Shown one piece after another: positions 27,378 through 36,106 of a DNA stretch of 64,000 nucleotides. The position numbers and the translations under genes were made by a program. The first letter of the stretch is position 1; the number at the start of each line of letters is the position of its first letter. The notes beneath the pieces are model-generated. The model saw nothing but the letters and a program-made list of their open reading frames with translations. It did no database searches and was not told the DNA's origin. Source of the DNA: Paraburkholderia ginsengiterrae (GTDB lineage: Bacteria > Pseudomonadota > Gammaproteobacteria > Burkholderiales > Burkholderiaceae); NCBI RefSeq assembly GCF_001645125.1, contig NZ_LXKA01000132.1, forward strand, positions 1 through 64,000, given 5' to 3'.

Positions 27378-27702
27378 CGTAAAGTCTTGGAGCGCATTCG
27401 TTCGGGTTCCATCGGAACGCTGTGGATTCGATCGAATTCAGGCTAGCACAGTTTCCCTTTAATATAAAGTTTTCCAGTCCTTAACATTAACGCGTACATC
27501 GTGAGTATTGAAAATAGAACATCACATGTACGAATATCTCCTGATGAATTTTTGAGATTTTTCCATTTGCCTACGACCAGAATGAATACCACGTGACTTT
27601 CTGGATATTCTCGCAGCGATGTACTATGTTGGAGAAGGAGCAGTCAGGAATTCATGAAGCAGTATCGGGAGTTCTCCGCCAACCCACCCTCAAGCCACCG
27701 CA
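27378..27702. promoter_or_regulatory. Divergent promoter region of gp16-like gene and tniQ1
   Basis: AT-rich, 325 bp. It contains two operator-like palindromes, GTTCC-ATC-GGAAC (27406-27418) and TTCGATCGAA (27427-27436), 21 bp apart centre to centre, and a CTTTAATATAAAG box near 27460. No gene. Confidence 0.45.
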
Positions 27703-28794
27703 ATGCACGATATCTCGCCGCGTCAGGGTTCGTTTAATTTTGAATCGGATTTACCCATTACCTCGTGGCTACCAGATGAAACGCTCTTCAGTGTTGCAGG
27801 TCGACATCACATCCTGTCCGGGAATTACCATGCGTCACAAACGTTTCTCCAGTTGTTCGGACATCCAAGATTCAGATCCCACCACGATCTCCCGTCTCGC
27901 ATTGATGTATTCGTTGAAAATACTCGAGGTGTATTTGGCAACGCGCGACAGGTGATTCTTGGGCATACGCTACTTCCTTTCTATCTACCTTTGAAGTCAC
28001 CGGAACATCTGGACGTGGCGCTAAGCGCTATGCGCGGAAATCGAGTCGGGGCATTGAAGTACCAGTTGGGAATGTTGGCAAATCACTTCGAAGCACATCA
28101 TCCACTAAGGGCATGCACGACATGTATGGACGAAGACGTCAACGGCTTTCATGTGGCCTACTGGCATCGCACACATCAATACCCCCTAGTCTGGGTCTGT
28201 CCGCGACACGGAACCGTTCTCCTTGAATCAACTGCCAGACAACCAGGACCTCACCACTATGACTGGCATCTCCCGCAAAGAAGTTTGCTTAAGCCTCCGG
28301 TCACCTCCTCGTCCGCTCTGATGACGAGTGATCGTGGCTTACTTGCACGACTCACTTTCGCCGCTATCGGACTGGCAGAGCTCGCAACAACTGTATGCCT
28401 TGACCGGCAACGAATGACACAGATTTATAGGAAAAGGCTCTCTGATCTTGGGCTGAAAGATGCGTTCGGCAAACTTGATTTAGGGAGATGCGCCGCCTCA
28501 ATCCTTGATATGGCAGCTCCGCTTCGAGAAATATACGAATTGGTTCCGCTCCCCTCTTCAGCGGATACGGCACGCGCATACGTTTCCCGGCTTTGCTGGT
28601 TGCCCGCCGGCAACTTGCATCCGATCCTGCATCTGTTCGCAATCGTCTGGCTGTTCGAAACGTGGCAGAAATTCTTTGCCGCATACTGGCTTGAAACTTC
28701 CAAAGTCAATCAATCGGATCTAGAGTCGTCTAGCGTATCCGGAGACAAGAAACTTCAAAATATAAGGAAGGCTTATCACGAAGAATTTGACTGA
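27703..28794 (+). CDS. tniQ: TniQ/TnsD-family target-selection protein 1
   Basis: 363 aa, ATG 27703 with no obvious ribosome site. N-terminal TniQ domain: PDETLFSVAGRHHILSG near residue 24, HPLRACTTCMDEDVNGFHVAYWHRTHQYPLVW in pieces, with zinc ligands C138, C141, C166 and H169. TniQ/TnsD proteins recognise the attachment site and recruit TnsC. This one ends soon after the TniQ domain, without a clear C-terminal HTH. A second, longer TniQ follows 308 bp downstream. Confidence 0.85.
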   Translation: MHDISPRQGSFNFESDLPITSWLPDETLFSVAGRHHILSGNYHASQTFLQLFGHPRFRSHHDLPSRIDVFVENTRGVFGNARQVILGHTLLPFYLPLKSPEHLDVALSAMRGNRVGALKYQLGMLANHFEAHHPLRACTTCMDEDVNGFHVAYWHRTHQYPLVWVCPRHGTVLLESTARQPGPHHYDWHLPQRSLLKPPVTSSSALMTSDRGLLARLTFAAIGLAELATTVCLDRQRMTQIYRKRLSDLGLKDAFGKLDLGRCAASILDMAAPLREIYELVPLPSSADTARAYVSRLCWLPAGNLHPILHLFAIVWLFETWQKFFAAYWLETSKVNQSDLESSSVSGDKKLQNIRKAYHEEFD

Positions 28795-29102
28795 ACGGCA
28801 CTAGAAAGTAACTGGAACCGAGTTTTCGAACAGGTTAGTTGGAAATGCGATCTTCCGATCTTACAAAATCATATTCACTGTGTCCGACCCGGTAGTGCAT
28901 GCCAAGCATCGCGGCTGGGTTTCTGTAGATGTCGACGTCAAGTTGACGCGCTCTGCGAAATCGGAAACCATTTACAAGACGGCTCTTTTGATTCGCCATA
29001 TAGATGTCAAATCAAATTTTCGTCATCAAGTGGTTTTTTCTACCAAAGACGTCCTACCCGTACGAAATTCAATCCTGCCTTCATGAATCAAGAGGATCTG
29101 AT
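28795..29102. other. Spacer between the two tniQ genes
   Basis: 308 bp, no gene seen. The tniQ2 frame is open up to 29004 but the ribosome site supports 29103. Confidence 0.4.
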
Positions 29103-30365
29103 ATGGTTATTGCACTCCCTCTTCCGGACGAATTCATTCGCGGCCACTACGGTCGACTCCGCCAGTTGAATAAGTTTAGAACTACACAACGCTGTGCATC
29201 ACTGCGCTTCCTTAGCAAAATCGAAGTGAAAGGGGAAAATCGCCAGCTTCCTCATCAATTGGTCGCGTCCGCAATTGGGATGGATACTTCGACATATTTG
29301 CGGCGTCATTCACTCATCCCGTTTCTACAACTTGCAGCACCGGATGAATTGTCAACTAGTGATTTTGAGACGCCTGGAGCAAAGAAAGGAATAGCCACCT
29401 GTCTAGCGAGACCGAATGCCTATTTCTGCATCGATTGCATACAATTTGACCGTGAAACGCAACACTTCTCTTACTGGCGGCGAGAGCATCAATTGCCAGG
29501 GGTTGATGTGTGCCAAGAGCACCGCCAGCCCCTTATGTGGATCGGCGATGCACGAGCATTTGAATATCCTCCCGAAGCCTGGCAATTCTCGGCCCAGCCA
29601 GTCTCACCCGACCTCGCCAGCCTCCACTCTCTGCCCATTATCGGCCGCTATTTATCAGTTGCAAAGAGGTTCCTCACGGGGGGACAGCGGGTGTGGCGCC
29701 ACTCCGCCGCCGTTCATCACCGAATGCATGCGGCTCGCCACGACCTTAGGGTGGGGCTAAGAGGCAATCGGCCAAATCTTTCCTCATTTGTGGCACGGAA
29801 TTTTCCGAACTTGTGGCTCGAAGAGCACTTCCCTTCGCTACTAAACATGGGAAATGATAAATCGTGCGCGGCAATCGATGCTGCTTGCCGATCGGCTCAG
29901 CACACCGCCGGTATGGTGCACGCGATGATACTTGCAGCCACCTCGGATTGTTCGACCGCTACGCTGGACGAGTTTTTTTCGCCGGTAAGTCAAAGCTTCC
30001 TCGAGTCTCTACGACATGTCCAACGTGAAAATCGAAGTTCACAACAACGAAAGAAACGCGCACATAACGAGAATCGAAAACGTGCGCGCATCGCCGCCGA
30101 CAGGCACGCTCTTTTAGCGCCGTACCTTGAGCACCGAGGCGTTTATTCTGAAATAGCGAAAGCTTTTGGAGTAAGCGTGATGGCTGTTTCAAAGAGATTT
30201 CGCAGGGTCGAGCTGCCGTCCCTTGCCAGGAAACCTCCGCAGATACAGAATGAAATCCTTGTCGGCTTAAAGAATGAGCTTGCCCGCGAAACGCACTGTG
30301 CAACAACCCACGACGGAATGCATTCTTCGTTGGATCGCAGCGCCCCGGCTGAGCCCACACCATAA
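29103..30365 (+). CDS. tniQ: TniQ/TnsD-family target-selection protein 2 with C-terminal HTH
   Basis: 420 aa from ATG 29103 (AGAGGA 7 nt upstream). Zinc-finger ligands C109, C112, C137 and H140 have exactly the spacing of the first TniQ (3, 25, 3). It contains YFCIDC and YWRREHQLPGVDVCQEH. The longer C-terminal half ends in a helix-turn-helix, YSEIAKAFGVSVMAVSKRF, after a basic stretch, as expected of a TnsD-like sequence-specific DNA binder. The two proteins may serve different targets or act as a pair. Confidence 0.85.
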   Translation: MVIALPLPDEFIRGHYGRLRQLNKFRTTQRCASLRFLSKIEVKGENRQLPHQLVASAIGMDTSTYLRRHSLIPFLQLAAPDELSTSDFETPGAKKGIATCLARPNAYFCIDCIQFDRETQHFSYWRREHQLPGVDVCQEHRQPLMWIGDARAFEYPPEAWQFSAQPVSPDLASLHSLPIIGRYLSVAKRFLTGGQRVWRHSAAVHHRMHAARHDLRVGLRGNRPNLSSFVARNFPNLWLEEHFPSLLNMGNDKSCAAIDAACRSAQHTAGMVHAMILAATSDCSTATLDEFFSPVSQSFLESLRHVQRENRSSQQRKKRAHNENRKRARIAADRHALLAPYLEHRGVYSEIAKAFGVSVMAVSKRFRRVELPSLARKPPQIQNEILVGLKNELARETHCATTHDGMHSSLDRSAPAEPTP

Positions 30366-30745
30366 ACACTTTTCGGTTCCGGCAGCCCAACACTGATTTC
30401 TATATGAGGCAAGAGCGCAACGCGCAACCTTGTGAACAATCGCATCTGAGCAATCGTGCGAAAACTGTGGAAATCCGGCTTGAACACCTAGAAATGCCTA
30501 GCTGGCAAACCGTGCAATTGCCCTGAACCTCGCTGCATTAAGAAGGTGTTAGTGCACTATGCCGGGAGGTGCGACCGACAAGTCATGTCGCTGCTACCGG
30601 CCAACAGCCCTTCAATGGAAATGTCCTCGTCGATGGCTTCCCAGTGCAGGCCATAGCGGCAAATATCGCACGCGGCTCGCTGCTCTGGTGTGGCGTGCAA
30701 CAAGCGAGGGAACTAGGCCAGCGGCACCCCGAGTGTGCGACCATC
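30366..30745. other. Region right of tniQ2; possible transposon right end and interrupted reading frame
   Basis: No gene is recognised. The plus-strand frame from 30569 (HVAATGQQPFNG... RELGQRHPECATI) is interrupted by the IS66-like end at 30746. A TGTTGGGC-type end (reverse complement near 30391) could be the Tn7-like terminus but has no visible partner. Confidence 0.25.
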
Positions 30746-31168
30746 GTAAGCGCGAATTTAAGCGCACCTAGAATTCCGGGCTGAATGGGCGCAGGCTTGC
30801 GTCCGCAACCGATGACAGAGAACGAAGTTGATTTCTCTCCGCTGCGGGTGACAGGTGTGACCGCGGCCGGCAAGCGGCGTTTTGATCCGGAGGGTAAGCG
30901 CAAGCTGATCGAGGCCTGTATGCAGCCGGGCGCGTCAATTGCCGGACTTGCGCTAAAGGCCGGCGTCAACGCGAACCAGCTGCATAAATGGATTCAGCTG
31001 TGCGAGCGCGCGAACGCTGCCGCGGTGACGGTAGCCGGAAAGCCGGCGCCATCGGCATTCGTGCCGGTCGTGACGCTGAGCAACGCGATGCCCGTGCCGC
31101 AACGGGAGTGCGCGCCCACGCCCGGATCACCGAAGAGAAACGAATCGGTAAGCTCAAGCCATTGCTAG
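30746..31168 (+). mobile_element. IS66-family element fragment (left end and tnpA)
   Basis: GTAAGCGCGAATTTAAGCGC at 30746 looks like an IS66 terminal inverted repeat. ATG 30812 opens an accessory TnpA (118 aa): FSPLRVTGVTAAGKRRFDPE, GKRKLIEACMQPGASIAGLALKAG, VNANQLHKWI (HTH), AFVPVV. The C-terminus diverges after about residue 105, and tnpB and tnpC are missing. Truncated and immobile on its own. Confidence 0.72.
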
Positions 31169-31416
31169 CTTGCCAGGAATGGACGACGTTTTGAAAATGC
31201 GGTCATAGAAGATGTAGCGAGAGTCAAAATCTGAGATTTTTAGCCCATCAAGACAAAGCTCTGCGGATTGCGGGACGCATCAGATGAGATTTGGGGAAGC
31301 ATCGCGTGAGATTTTCTGCCGTGCAGCTGAACCCGCATGATGAAGGGGTATGCTCCTAGCGAAGTTCTCTTATCGCCATCCGCCAATCGGTTTGCGGCGC
31401 AATTTCATCCAGGAAA

Positions 31417-31605
31417 TCATCGAGCCGTCCTCATCTCATCAAGGTCGCCTTCCCAATGGACCTTGCCGCGGAGCAAGCGAATTTGCTCTTGCTGCTTGAG
31501 TCGGATAATCATCTTCAAGCCTAGTTCCACCACTTCTCGCTCGGTCTTGATGCCGGTCGCGGCAAGTGCGTCGGCCATCAATTTGTCGTCGATTTCGATG
31601 CGCAT
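31417..31605 (-). CDS. VapB-type antitoxin, orphan
   Basis: 62 aa from ATG 31605. MRIEIDDKLMADALAATGIKTEREVVELGLKMIIRLKQQEQIRLLRGKVHWEGDL, read in pieces, matches the VapB (type II antitoxin) ribbon-helix-helix plus toxin-binding tail; the LRGK..W-GDL ending is characteristic. A vapC PIN-domain gene should overlap its stop, but the downstream frame encodes only 16 unrelated codons. Confidence 0.72.
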   Translation of the reverse strand: MRIEIDDKLMADALAATGIKTEREVVELGLKMIIRLKQQEQIRLLRGKVHWEGDLDEMRTAR

Positions 31606-32401
31606 GAAGCACCTGGCTGGCAACGTGTATGAATCGAATTATGCGCGTTGCGCTGGCGAGCACATTACGCGGCTGTCGTGTTACGACTAACCACTTGGCG
31701 CGGAAATTCGACGGCACTCCCCATAACGATTCCGAATCATCGCCGAGCCTGGTTCAGCACCTAGGTCAATTTCGAGTACGTCTCCAACTTGCCATCACTG
31801 AGCCGTCAATTCGTTCCAGATCTCATCGAGGAGCTGCAGAATGTCATCTCCGCCCCATCAGCGGAGTCTTGAATCTCAATGATCCAACGCTTTGGGGAAG
31901 CCACTGCACGTCCCCACATAGTTTGCGCGATTGGGGGCGACGGGAGTCGATGTTATACGGCAATCGCACCCCAAAAATGTCGTGACGCCGGCGAGGTCGG
32001 CTCGGCGTGCAACTGCATGCTACACCGTGTTCGTCGTGCGCCGGCGAAGCTTCGGCCGAAATATTCAGGAATCGTACGAGCACCATGAACGATGGAAAAT
32101 TGTCGAGGATGGGCTGATCTCGCCTCCGGGCGAGGCTCAGAATTCGGAGCGCCCCGGGGCGCTCCCAGCCCCGCTCGTAATCCCAGTGTGGAGCCCTGAG
32201 AATGTTGTTTTGGAGTTTAGACTGATTCCAGCGCGGTGCCCTCACGCCTGGATTTCACCAAATCGGAAGGATGCTGCGATGGATGTAGCGTGGGGAAAAT
32301 CGCCTGACGGTGCCCATGCTGTTCAACGACGGCGACGCATCAGTCTATTCTGGGTTCGTCCCGCGCGGACGCTAGGACCTATTTAAGGGGGCATTCGCAC
32401 T
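31606..32401. other. 796-bp region without a supportable gene
   Basis: Several open frames exist on both strands but show no motifs or ribosome sites. A decayed plus-strand frame (FVPDLIEELQNVISA, ending near 31874) is the only protein-like patch. Confidence 0.3.
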
Positions 32402-33043
32402 ATGAGCTCCGGACCAGCTGTAGCTGGAATCGATATTGGCGGCGGCCGGAAGGGAAATCATCTGGTTATCCTGCGCGGCACCCAGATTGTGTGCAACCTC
32501 CGCAAGGAGGCGCCGGAGTCCATGCTCGAACAGTGCCTCAAATTTGAGGTAGCCGCAGTAGGAACTGATGCACCCTGTCGGTGGCGGATTGGCGAGGCCG
32601 GAAGGCAAGCTGAGAGCGCGCTTGCGCGGCAACGAATCTTTTCGTTTGCCACCCCGACTCGTGAACTGGCCATGGCGAGCAAATGCGGATTCTATGGATG
32701 GATGTTCAACGGCGAGCGGGTATATGACACGTTCAGCCCACACTTTCCTGTTTTCAGGAACGGTGGAGAAATTGGGGGCCGGCTGTGCTTTGAGACGTTT
32801 CCCCACGCAATTACTTGTGCATTCTTTGGGAAGGAAGTCGCATCTGCGAAGATAAAGGGAACTCAGCGCCGGGAAATCCTCCAACGTGAGGGGGTTGAAG
32901 CAACGTCACTGCGGTCTATCGACGACGTTGATGCAGCGCTGTGTGCGTTGACGGCAAATTATCTACTTGACGGCAAAGTCGATGCGTACGGCGATGAGCC
33001 AGGGGGATTCATCGTGGTCCCACGCTTCCTGCGGTCAAGATAG
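32402..33043 (+). CDS. DUF429-domain protein (predicted RNase H-like nuclease)
   Basis: 213 aa, ATG 32402. Begins AVAGIDIGGGRKGNHLVIL with an Asp on the first strand of an RNase H-like fold, AAVGTDAPCRW, FATPTRELA, CFETFPHA and IDDVDAALCALTANYL near the C-terminus with a candidate catalytic Asp pair. DUF429 proteins are predicted nucleases of unknown role. No obvious operon partner. Confidence 0.7.
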   Translation: MSSGPAVAGIDIGGGRKGNHLVILRGTQIVCNLRKEAPESMLEQCLKFEVAAVGTDAPCRWRIGEAGRQAESALARQRIFSFATPTRELAMASKCGFYGWMFNGERVYDTFSPHFPVFRNGGEIGGRLCFETFPHAITCAFFGKEVASAKIKGTQRREILQREGVEATSLRSIDDVDAALCALTANYLLDGKVDAYGDEPGGFIVVPRFLRSR

Positions 33044-33194
33044 AAGAAGTCAAGCCAGACCTTTCTCGCGATTGTATTGGCGCGCCTGATGCGGAAGAGC
33101 CGCCAAGTGTCGCGTGAGTAAGAAGGGCACAAATTTTGAGTTCGTGCAGAAGCGACCGCAGTTCAATCACGGCAATCACGTTCCAGGAGAACTC

Positions 33195-33473
33195 GTGCAT
33201 CTGAAACGATATCTGGCATTGCTGCTGTCACTGACAGCTTTAGGCTCAACAGGAGCATGGGCGAGAGATATTCAATGTGCGACCACGCGACAACCGGCTG
33301 AGCGCGTCATATGCGACCACGCCGTTCTGGACAATGAGTACGACGATATCGCCGCGCAGCAACAGGCTCTGCTGAGCAGTGGAAAGCTCTCACCGCAACA
33401 ACTCGCCCAGTGGAGGCAATCGCGGAACGCCTGCACCGACGTCCACTGCATAGACATCGTATTCGCTCGGTGA
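33195..33473 (+). CDS. Small secreted protein, LprI-like
   Basis: 92 aa from GTG 33195 (AGGAGA 5 nt upstream). Signal peptide LKRYLALLLSLTALGSTGAWA. The mature part has IQCATTRQPAERVICDHAVLDNEYDDIAAQQQAL, then RQSRNACTDVHCI, with four cysteines in the arrangement of periplasmic lysozyme-inhibitor LprI-type domains. Probably periplasmic with two disulfides. Confidence 0.65.
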   Translation: MHLKRYLALLLSLTALGSTGAWARDIQCATTRQPAERVICDHAVLDNEYDDIAAQQQALLSSGKLSPQQLAQWRQSRNACTDVHCIDIVFAR

Positions 33474-33479
33474 AAGGCG

Positions 33480-33869
33480 ATGGCCAGGTCTGTCGAAACC
33501 ACGTCTCGCGTCGCAGGGGCTCCGGCTATGGCCTCGGGTACAGCAATGACCCCTGTCGGACCTACTTCGGAAGCAATCGTTCTTCCCGAATCCCACGCCT
33601 TGGCGACATCGGAAGCATCTCTTGTGCGTCAAGGGAGCGCCGCCGGCGTGGCGCTTCCGCAGCCTGTGGAGACGCACGCCACTTCGTCTACGGTCGCTTC
33701 CGCTGCTTCCAGCGCGAGTGAATCTCCTAGCGCGACCGGATTGAGCACCGGCCCGATGACGGCCTTGCTTGCCGCGGTTGGATTCGGCGTTCTCTTCCAA
33801 CGCCGAAGGAGAAACGGTGGAAGCACCGGGGAACCACCAAGTAATGTTCGCGGAAAGGACAAGCCTTGA
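33480..33869 (+). CDS. Hypothetical Ala/Ser/Thr-rich protein with C-terminal membrane anchor
   Basis: 129 aa, ATG 33480, starting 6 bp after the LprI-like gene. Low-complexity Ala/Ser/Thr region, then one hydrophobic helix (MTALLAAVGFGVLFQ) followed by RRRR. That tail resembles protein-sorting signals. A conflicting frame exists on the other strand, so confidence is limited. Confidence 0.4.
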   Translation: MARSVETTSRVAGAPAMASGTAMTPVGPTSEAIVLPESHALATSEASLVRQGSAAGVALPQPVETHATSSTVASAASSASESPSATGLSTGPMTALLAAVGFGVLFQRRRRNGGSTGEPPSNVRGKDKP

Positions 33870-34005
33870 GCGAGTCACATTGAAGGGCATGGAGCGCAGC
33901 GACACAGTGTTGAGATTTTCAGTGACACACCGCTCCAGTCAATGCACTAGCCTTCTCCCACTCGGCCGTGGCATATTGCGGCCACAATCATATGGAGGTC
34001 ACCCG

Positions 34006-34962
34006 ATGGCAACGACTTTGGAAGCAATCCAAACGAAGATGGATAAACTGAAGGCCCAAGCGGATGCGTTGATTGCAAAGCAATCGTCGGGCGTCATCGA
34101 AAAGATTCGCGAGATGATGGCGAAACACGGCTTAACCACCGCCGACATTGACGTGCACGCTGGCGGCAAGCGGAGCGGGAAGAAGGTTGGCGCAAAGACC
34201 GTCGTCAAGGCAAGTGCTGCTGCGGTGAAGTACCGCGACCCAAAGAGTGGCGCGACTTGGTCGGGGCACGGTCGTGCGCCGAGCTGGATTGCAGCCGCAA
34301 AGAACCGAGACAGATTCCTGGTTGACGGAAGTACGGCAACCGCGAAGGCCGCTCCTACGAGTAAAGCGAAGGCTGCTGGCAACTATGTCCGCGGGCCGCA
34401 GCCGGCGAAGTATCAGCACCCCAAAACGGGAGCGACGTGGAGTGGACGTGGGCGCGCGCCAGCGTGGCTTGTCGAAGCCAAGGACCGGAATAAGTTTTTG
34501 ATTGCAAGTGGCGCTGAAGCGACTGTTGCGACGCCCGCGGGTGCCGTGAAGAAGGCGAAGACTGCGATGAAGAAGGCCTCGAAGGCAGTTGGTGCGACTT
34601 CTACCAAGGGTCAGCCGAAAGGTCCGCAGCCGGCTAAGTATCGCGACCCGAAGTCCGGCGCGACTTGGAGCGGACGCGGTCCGGCTCCGGCGTGGCTGTC
34701 TGGTGCGAAAGACCGCAGCAAGTTTCTGATTGATGGCACCGGCGCGGCGGCCGATGTGAGTGCTTCGACCAAGACGAAGCCTTCGGCCAAAAAGGCAGTG
34801 ACCAAGAAAGCCGTCGTCAAGAAGGTCGCGGTGAAGAAAGTGGTTGCCGAGAAGGCCGTGAGCGCGAAGGCGCCGGCGAAAAAGACGCCGCGCCAGAGCA
34901 TGGCCGTGCCCGCTCCGGTGGCCGCAGTCGAGTCTGGCGCCGAATTGACAACTCAAATGTAG
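34006..34962 (+). CDS. H-NS family nucleoid protein with three DNA-binding modules and Lys-rich tail
   Basis: 318 aa from ATG 34006 with GGAGGT 7 nt upstream. An N-terminal coiled coil (EAIQTKMDKLKAQADALIAK) gives oligomerisation. Then three copies of the H-NS C-terminal DNA-binding motif: YRDPKSGATWSGHGRAPSW (about residue 75), YQHPKTGATWSGRGRAPAW (about 129) and YRDPKSGATWSGRGPAPAW (about 206), separated by Ala/Lys linkers. A histone-H1-like tail (KKAVTKKAVVKKVAVKK) follows. Bv3F-type H-NS proteins normally carry one such module in about 100-130 aa. It may bridge or silence horizontally acquired DNA. Confidence 0.88.
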   Translation: MATTLEAIQTKMDKLKAQADALIAKQSSGVIEKIREMMAKHGLTTADIDVHAGGKRSGKKVGAKTVVKASAAAVKYRDPKSGATWSGHGRAPSWIAAAKNRDRFLVDGSTATAKAAPTSKAKAAGNYVRGPQPAKYQHPKTGATWSGRGRAPAWLVEAKDRNKFLIASGAEATVATPAGAVKKAKTAMKKASKAVGATSTKGQPKGPQPAKYRDPKSGATWSGRGPAPAWLSGAKDRSKFLIDGTGAAADVSASTKTKPSAKKAVTKKAVVKKVAVKKVVAEKAVSAKAPAKKTPRQSMAVPAPVAAVESGAELTTQM

Positions 34963-34968
34963 TTGTGA

Positions 34969-35010
34969 GGTACCCGGTGGACCAGCGATTTTCTGGTTCC
35001 ACCGGGTACC
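34969..35010. terminator. Long hairpin between convergent genes
   Basis: GGTACCCGGTGGA (34969-34981) pairs perfectly with TCCACCGGGTACC (34998-35010). The inner CCAG/CTGG extends the stem. It lies just after the H-NS stop and before the end of the minus-strand gene at 35027, so it probably terminates both. Confidence 0.7.
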
Positions 35011-35026
35011 CCAAGCCGACGACGTT

Positions 35027-35275
35027 TTATTGCGCCTGTGCTGCCTGACGTCGCGCGGCCTGCTGTTGAGCTTCCTGTTGAGCGTGTTGCTTCGCAAGGT
35101 GCCTGCCGACCATGCAGCCACCGACCGCGCCAACGACAGCGTGATGCCCCGCGTAATGCCCAGCGACCCCGCCTACCAACGCGCCCTTGAGGCAGCCTGC
35201 GGCGTTTGCCGTGCCTGCCGTTGCAAAGGCCAGCGTCGTTGCAATCAAGGCGATTCTTATTGGGCTAGCTTTCAT
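35027..35275 (-). CDS. Small secreted glycine-zipper-like protein
   Basis: 82 aa from ATG 35275. Signal peptide MKASPIRIALIATTLAFATAG(TANA), then a glycine-rich hydrophobic region (GALVGGVAGHYAGHHAVVGAVGGCMVG), and a Gln/Ala-rich charged tail. Typical of small envelope glycine-zipper proteins; function unknown. Confidence 0.65.
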   Translation of the reverse strand: MKASPIRIALIATTLAFATAGTANAAGCLKGALVGGVAGHYAGHHAVVGAVGGCMVGRHLAKQHAQQEAQQQAARRQAAQAQ

Positions 35276-35328
35276 TCGAAGGCACTCTGGGGTTGGATTT
35301 TTCGGATGTGGCGCTTTCCGGCGTCGTT

Positions 35329-35664
35329 TCAATACCCGCGCCAATCACGATGCTCGCGCCACTGGTGTTCACGCCATTCCTGCCGGCGCCATTCACGTTC
35401 ACGCCACTCGCGACGTTCGCGCCATTCGCGGGCCTGCCAGTCGTCGTCACCGCCGTACGCGACGGCGACTGGCGGCGGAGCGTATACGGCGGGAGGCGGC
35501 GGAGCATAGACCACAGGGGGCGGCGGTGCGTATACTGGCTCTGTCGGCGCATAGACTCCGACCGGGATACCGATGCCTACGCCAATGTCGACGTGCGCCG
35601 ACGCGGCGGTGGACGCTGCCAACGCGGCAAGACCGAATGCAACTCCAACGATTTTGGTATTCAT
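35329..35664 (-). CDS. Hypothetical secreted Pro- and Arg/Trp-rich protein
   Basis: 111 aa from ATG 35664. Signal peptide (KIVGVAFGLAALAASTAASA), a VYAPPPP repeat region, and a C-terminal block of repeated WRERREWRER-type units. Such proteins are frequent in Burkholderiaceae and uncharacterised. Lies 53 bp before the glycine-zipper gene on the same strand. Confidence 0.65.
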   Translation of the reverse strand: MNTKIVGVAFGLAALAASTAASAHVDIGVGIGIPVGVYAPTEPVYAPPPPVVYAPPPPAVYAPPPVAVAYGGDDDWQAREWRERREWREREWRRQEWREHQWREHRDWRGY

Positions 35665-35979
35665 TTTCCCTACTCCCCGCACATTCGAGTGCGATGTCAG
35701 TGACTACGGTTCGGAGTGTAGGAGGGGGTGTGGGACACATGTGAAACGGTGGTGCGAGATTGGTAACACGGCATTACGTCCCGAAGTTTCGTCGCACACA
35801 GGCGACATTTTTGACTGCAGGGCCCGACAGCAGGCTGGCCTGTTGTCTTAGCCTGCAAGCAAAGGAATCAGTCGGAAGCTGAAGTCCGCGACAGTCCGTT
35901 GGGCTTCGCGCGTGCAGGCGCCAAATCGCTTCGCTAGTCAAGGACCCACCAGTTGGTCCGTGCCGCGTAACCGGTAAGC

Positions 35980-36106
35980 CGTCGCGAAGAACCCCGCGAC
36001 AAAGACGGCAGTAGCGAAGAAGGCACCGGCAAAGAAATTGGTTGGCGCCGCAAAGGTGCGCGCAACGACGAACGTCGCGACCGCGCCGCAAGCCGCCGCT
36101 GCTTAA
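35980..36106 (+). pseudogene. Remnant of a histone H1-like Lys/Ala-rich C-terminus
   Basis: The plus-strand frame reads AVAKNPATKTAVAKKAPAKKLVGAAKV to QAAAA and stops at TAA 36104-36106. The AKKAPAKK pattern matches the tail of H1-like or H-NS-associated proteins. The upstream part is broken by stops. An 11-bp inverted repeat (36105-36115 with 36153-36163) directly follows, as a terminator would. Confidence 0.35.

Noticed and set aside
22100-30420. Defined Tn7-like transposon ends
   Set aside because: TGT/ACA candidates near 22117 and 30391 do not share matching terminal repeats, so I do not mark boundaries.
34132-35133. 333-aa minus-strand frame
   Set aside because: Antisense shadow of the H-NS gene; Arg/Ser-rich translation with no motifs.
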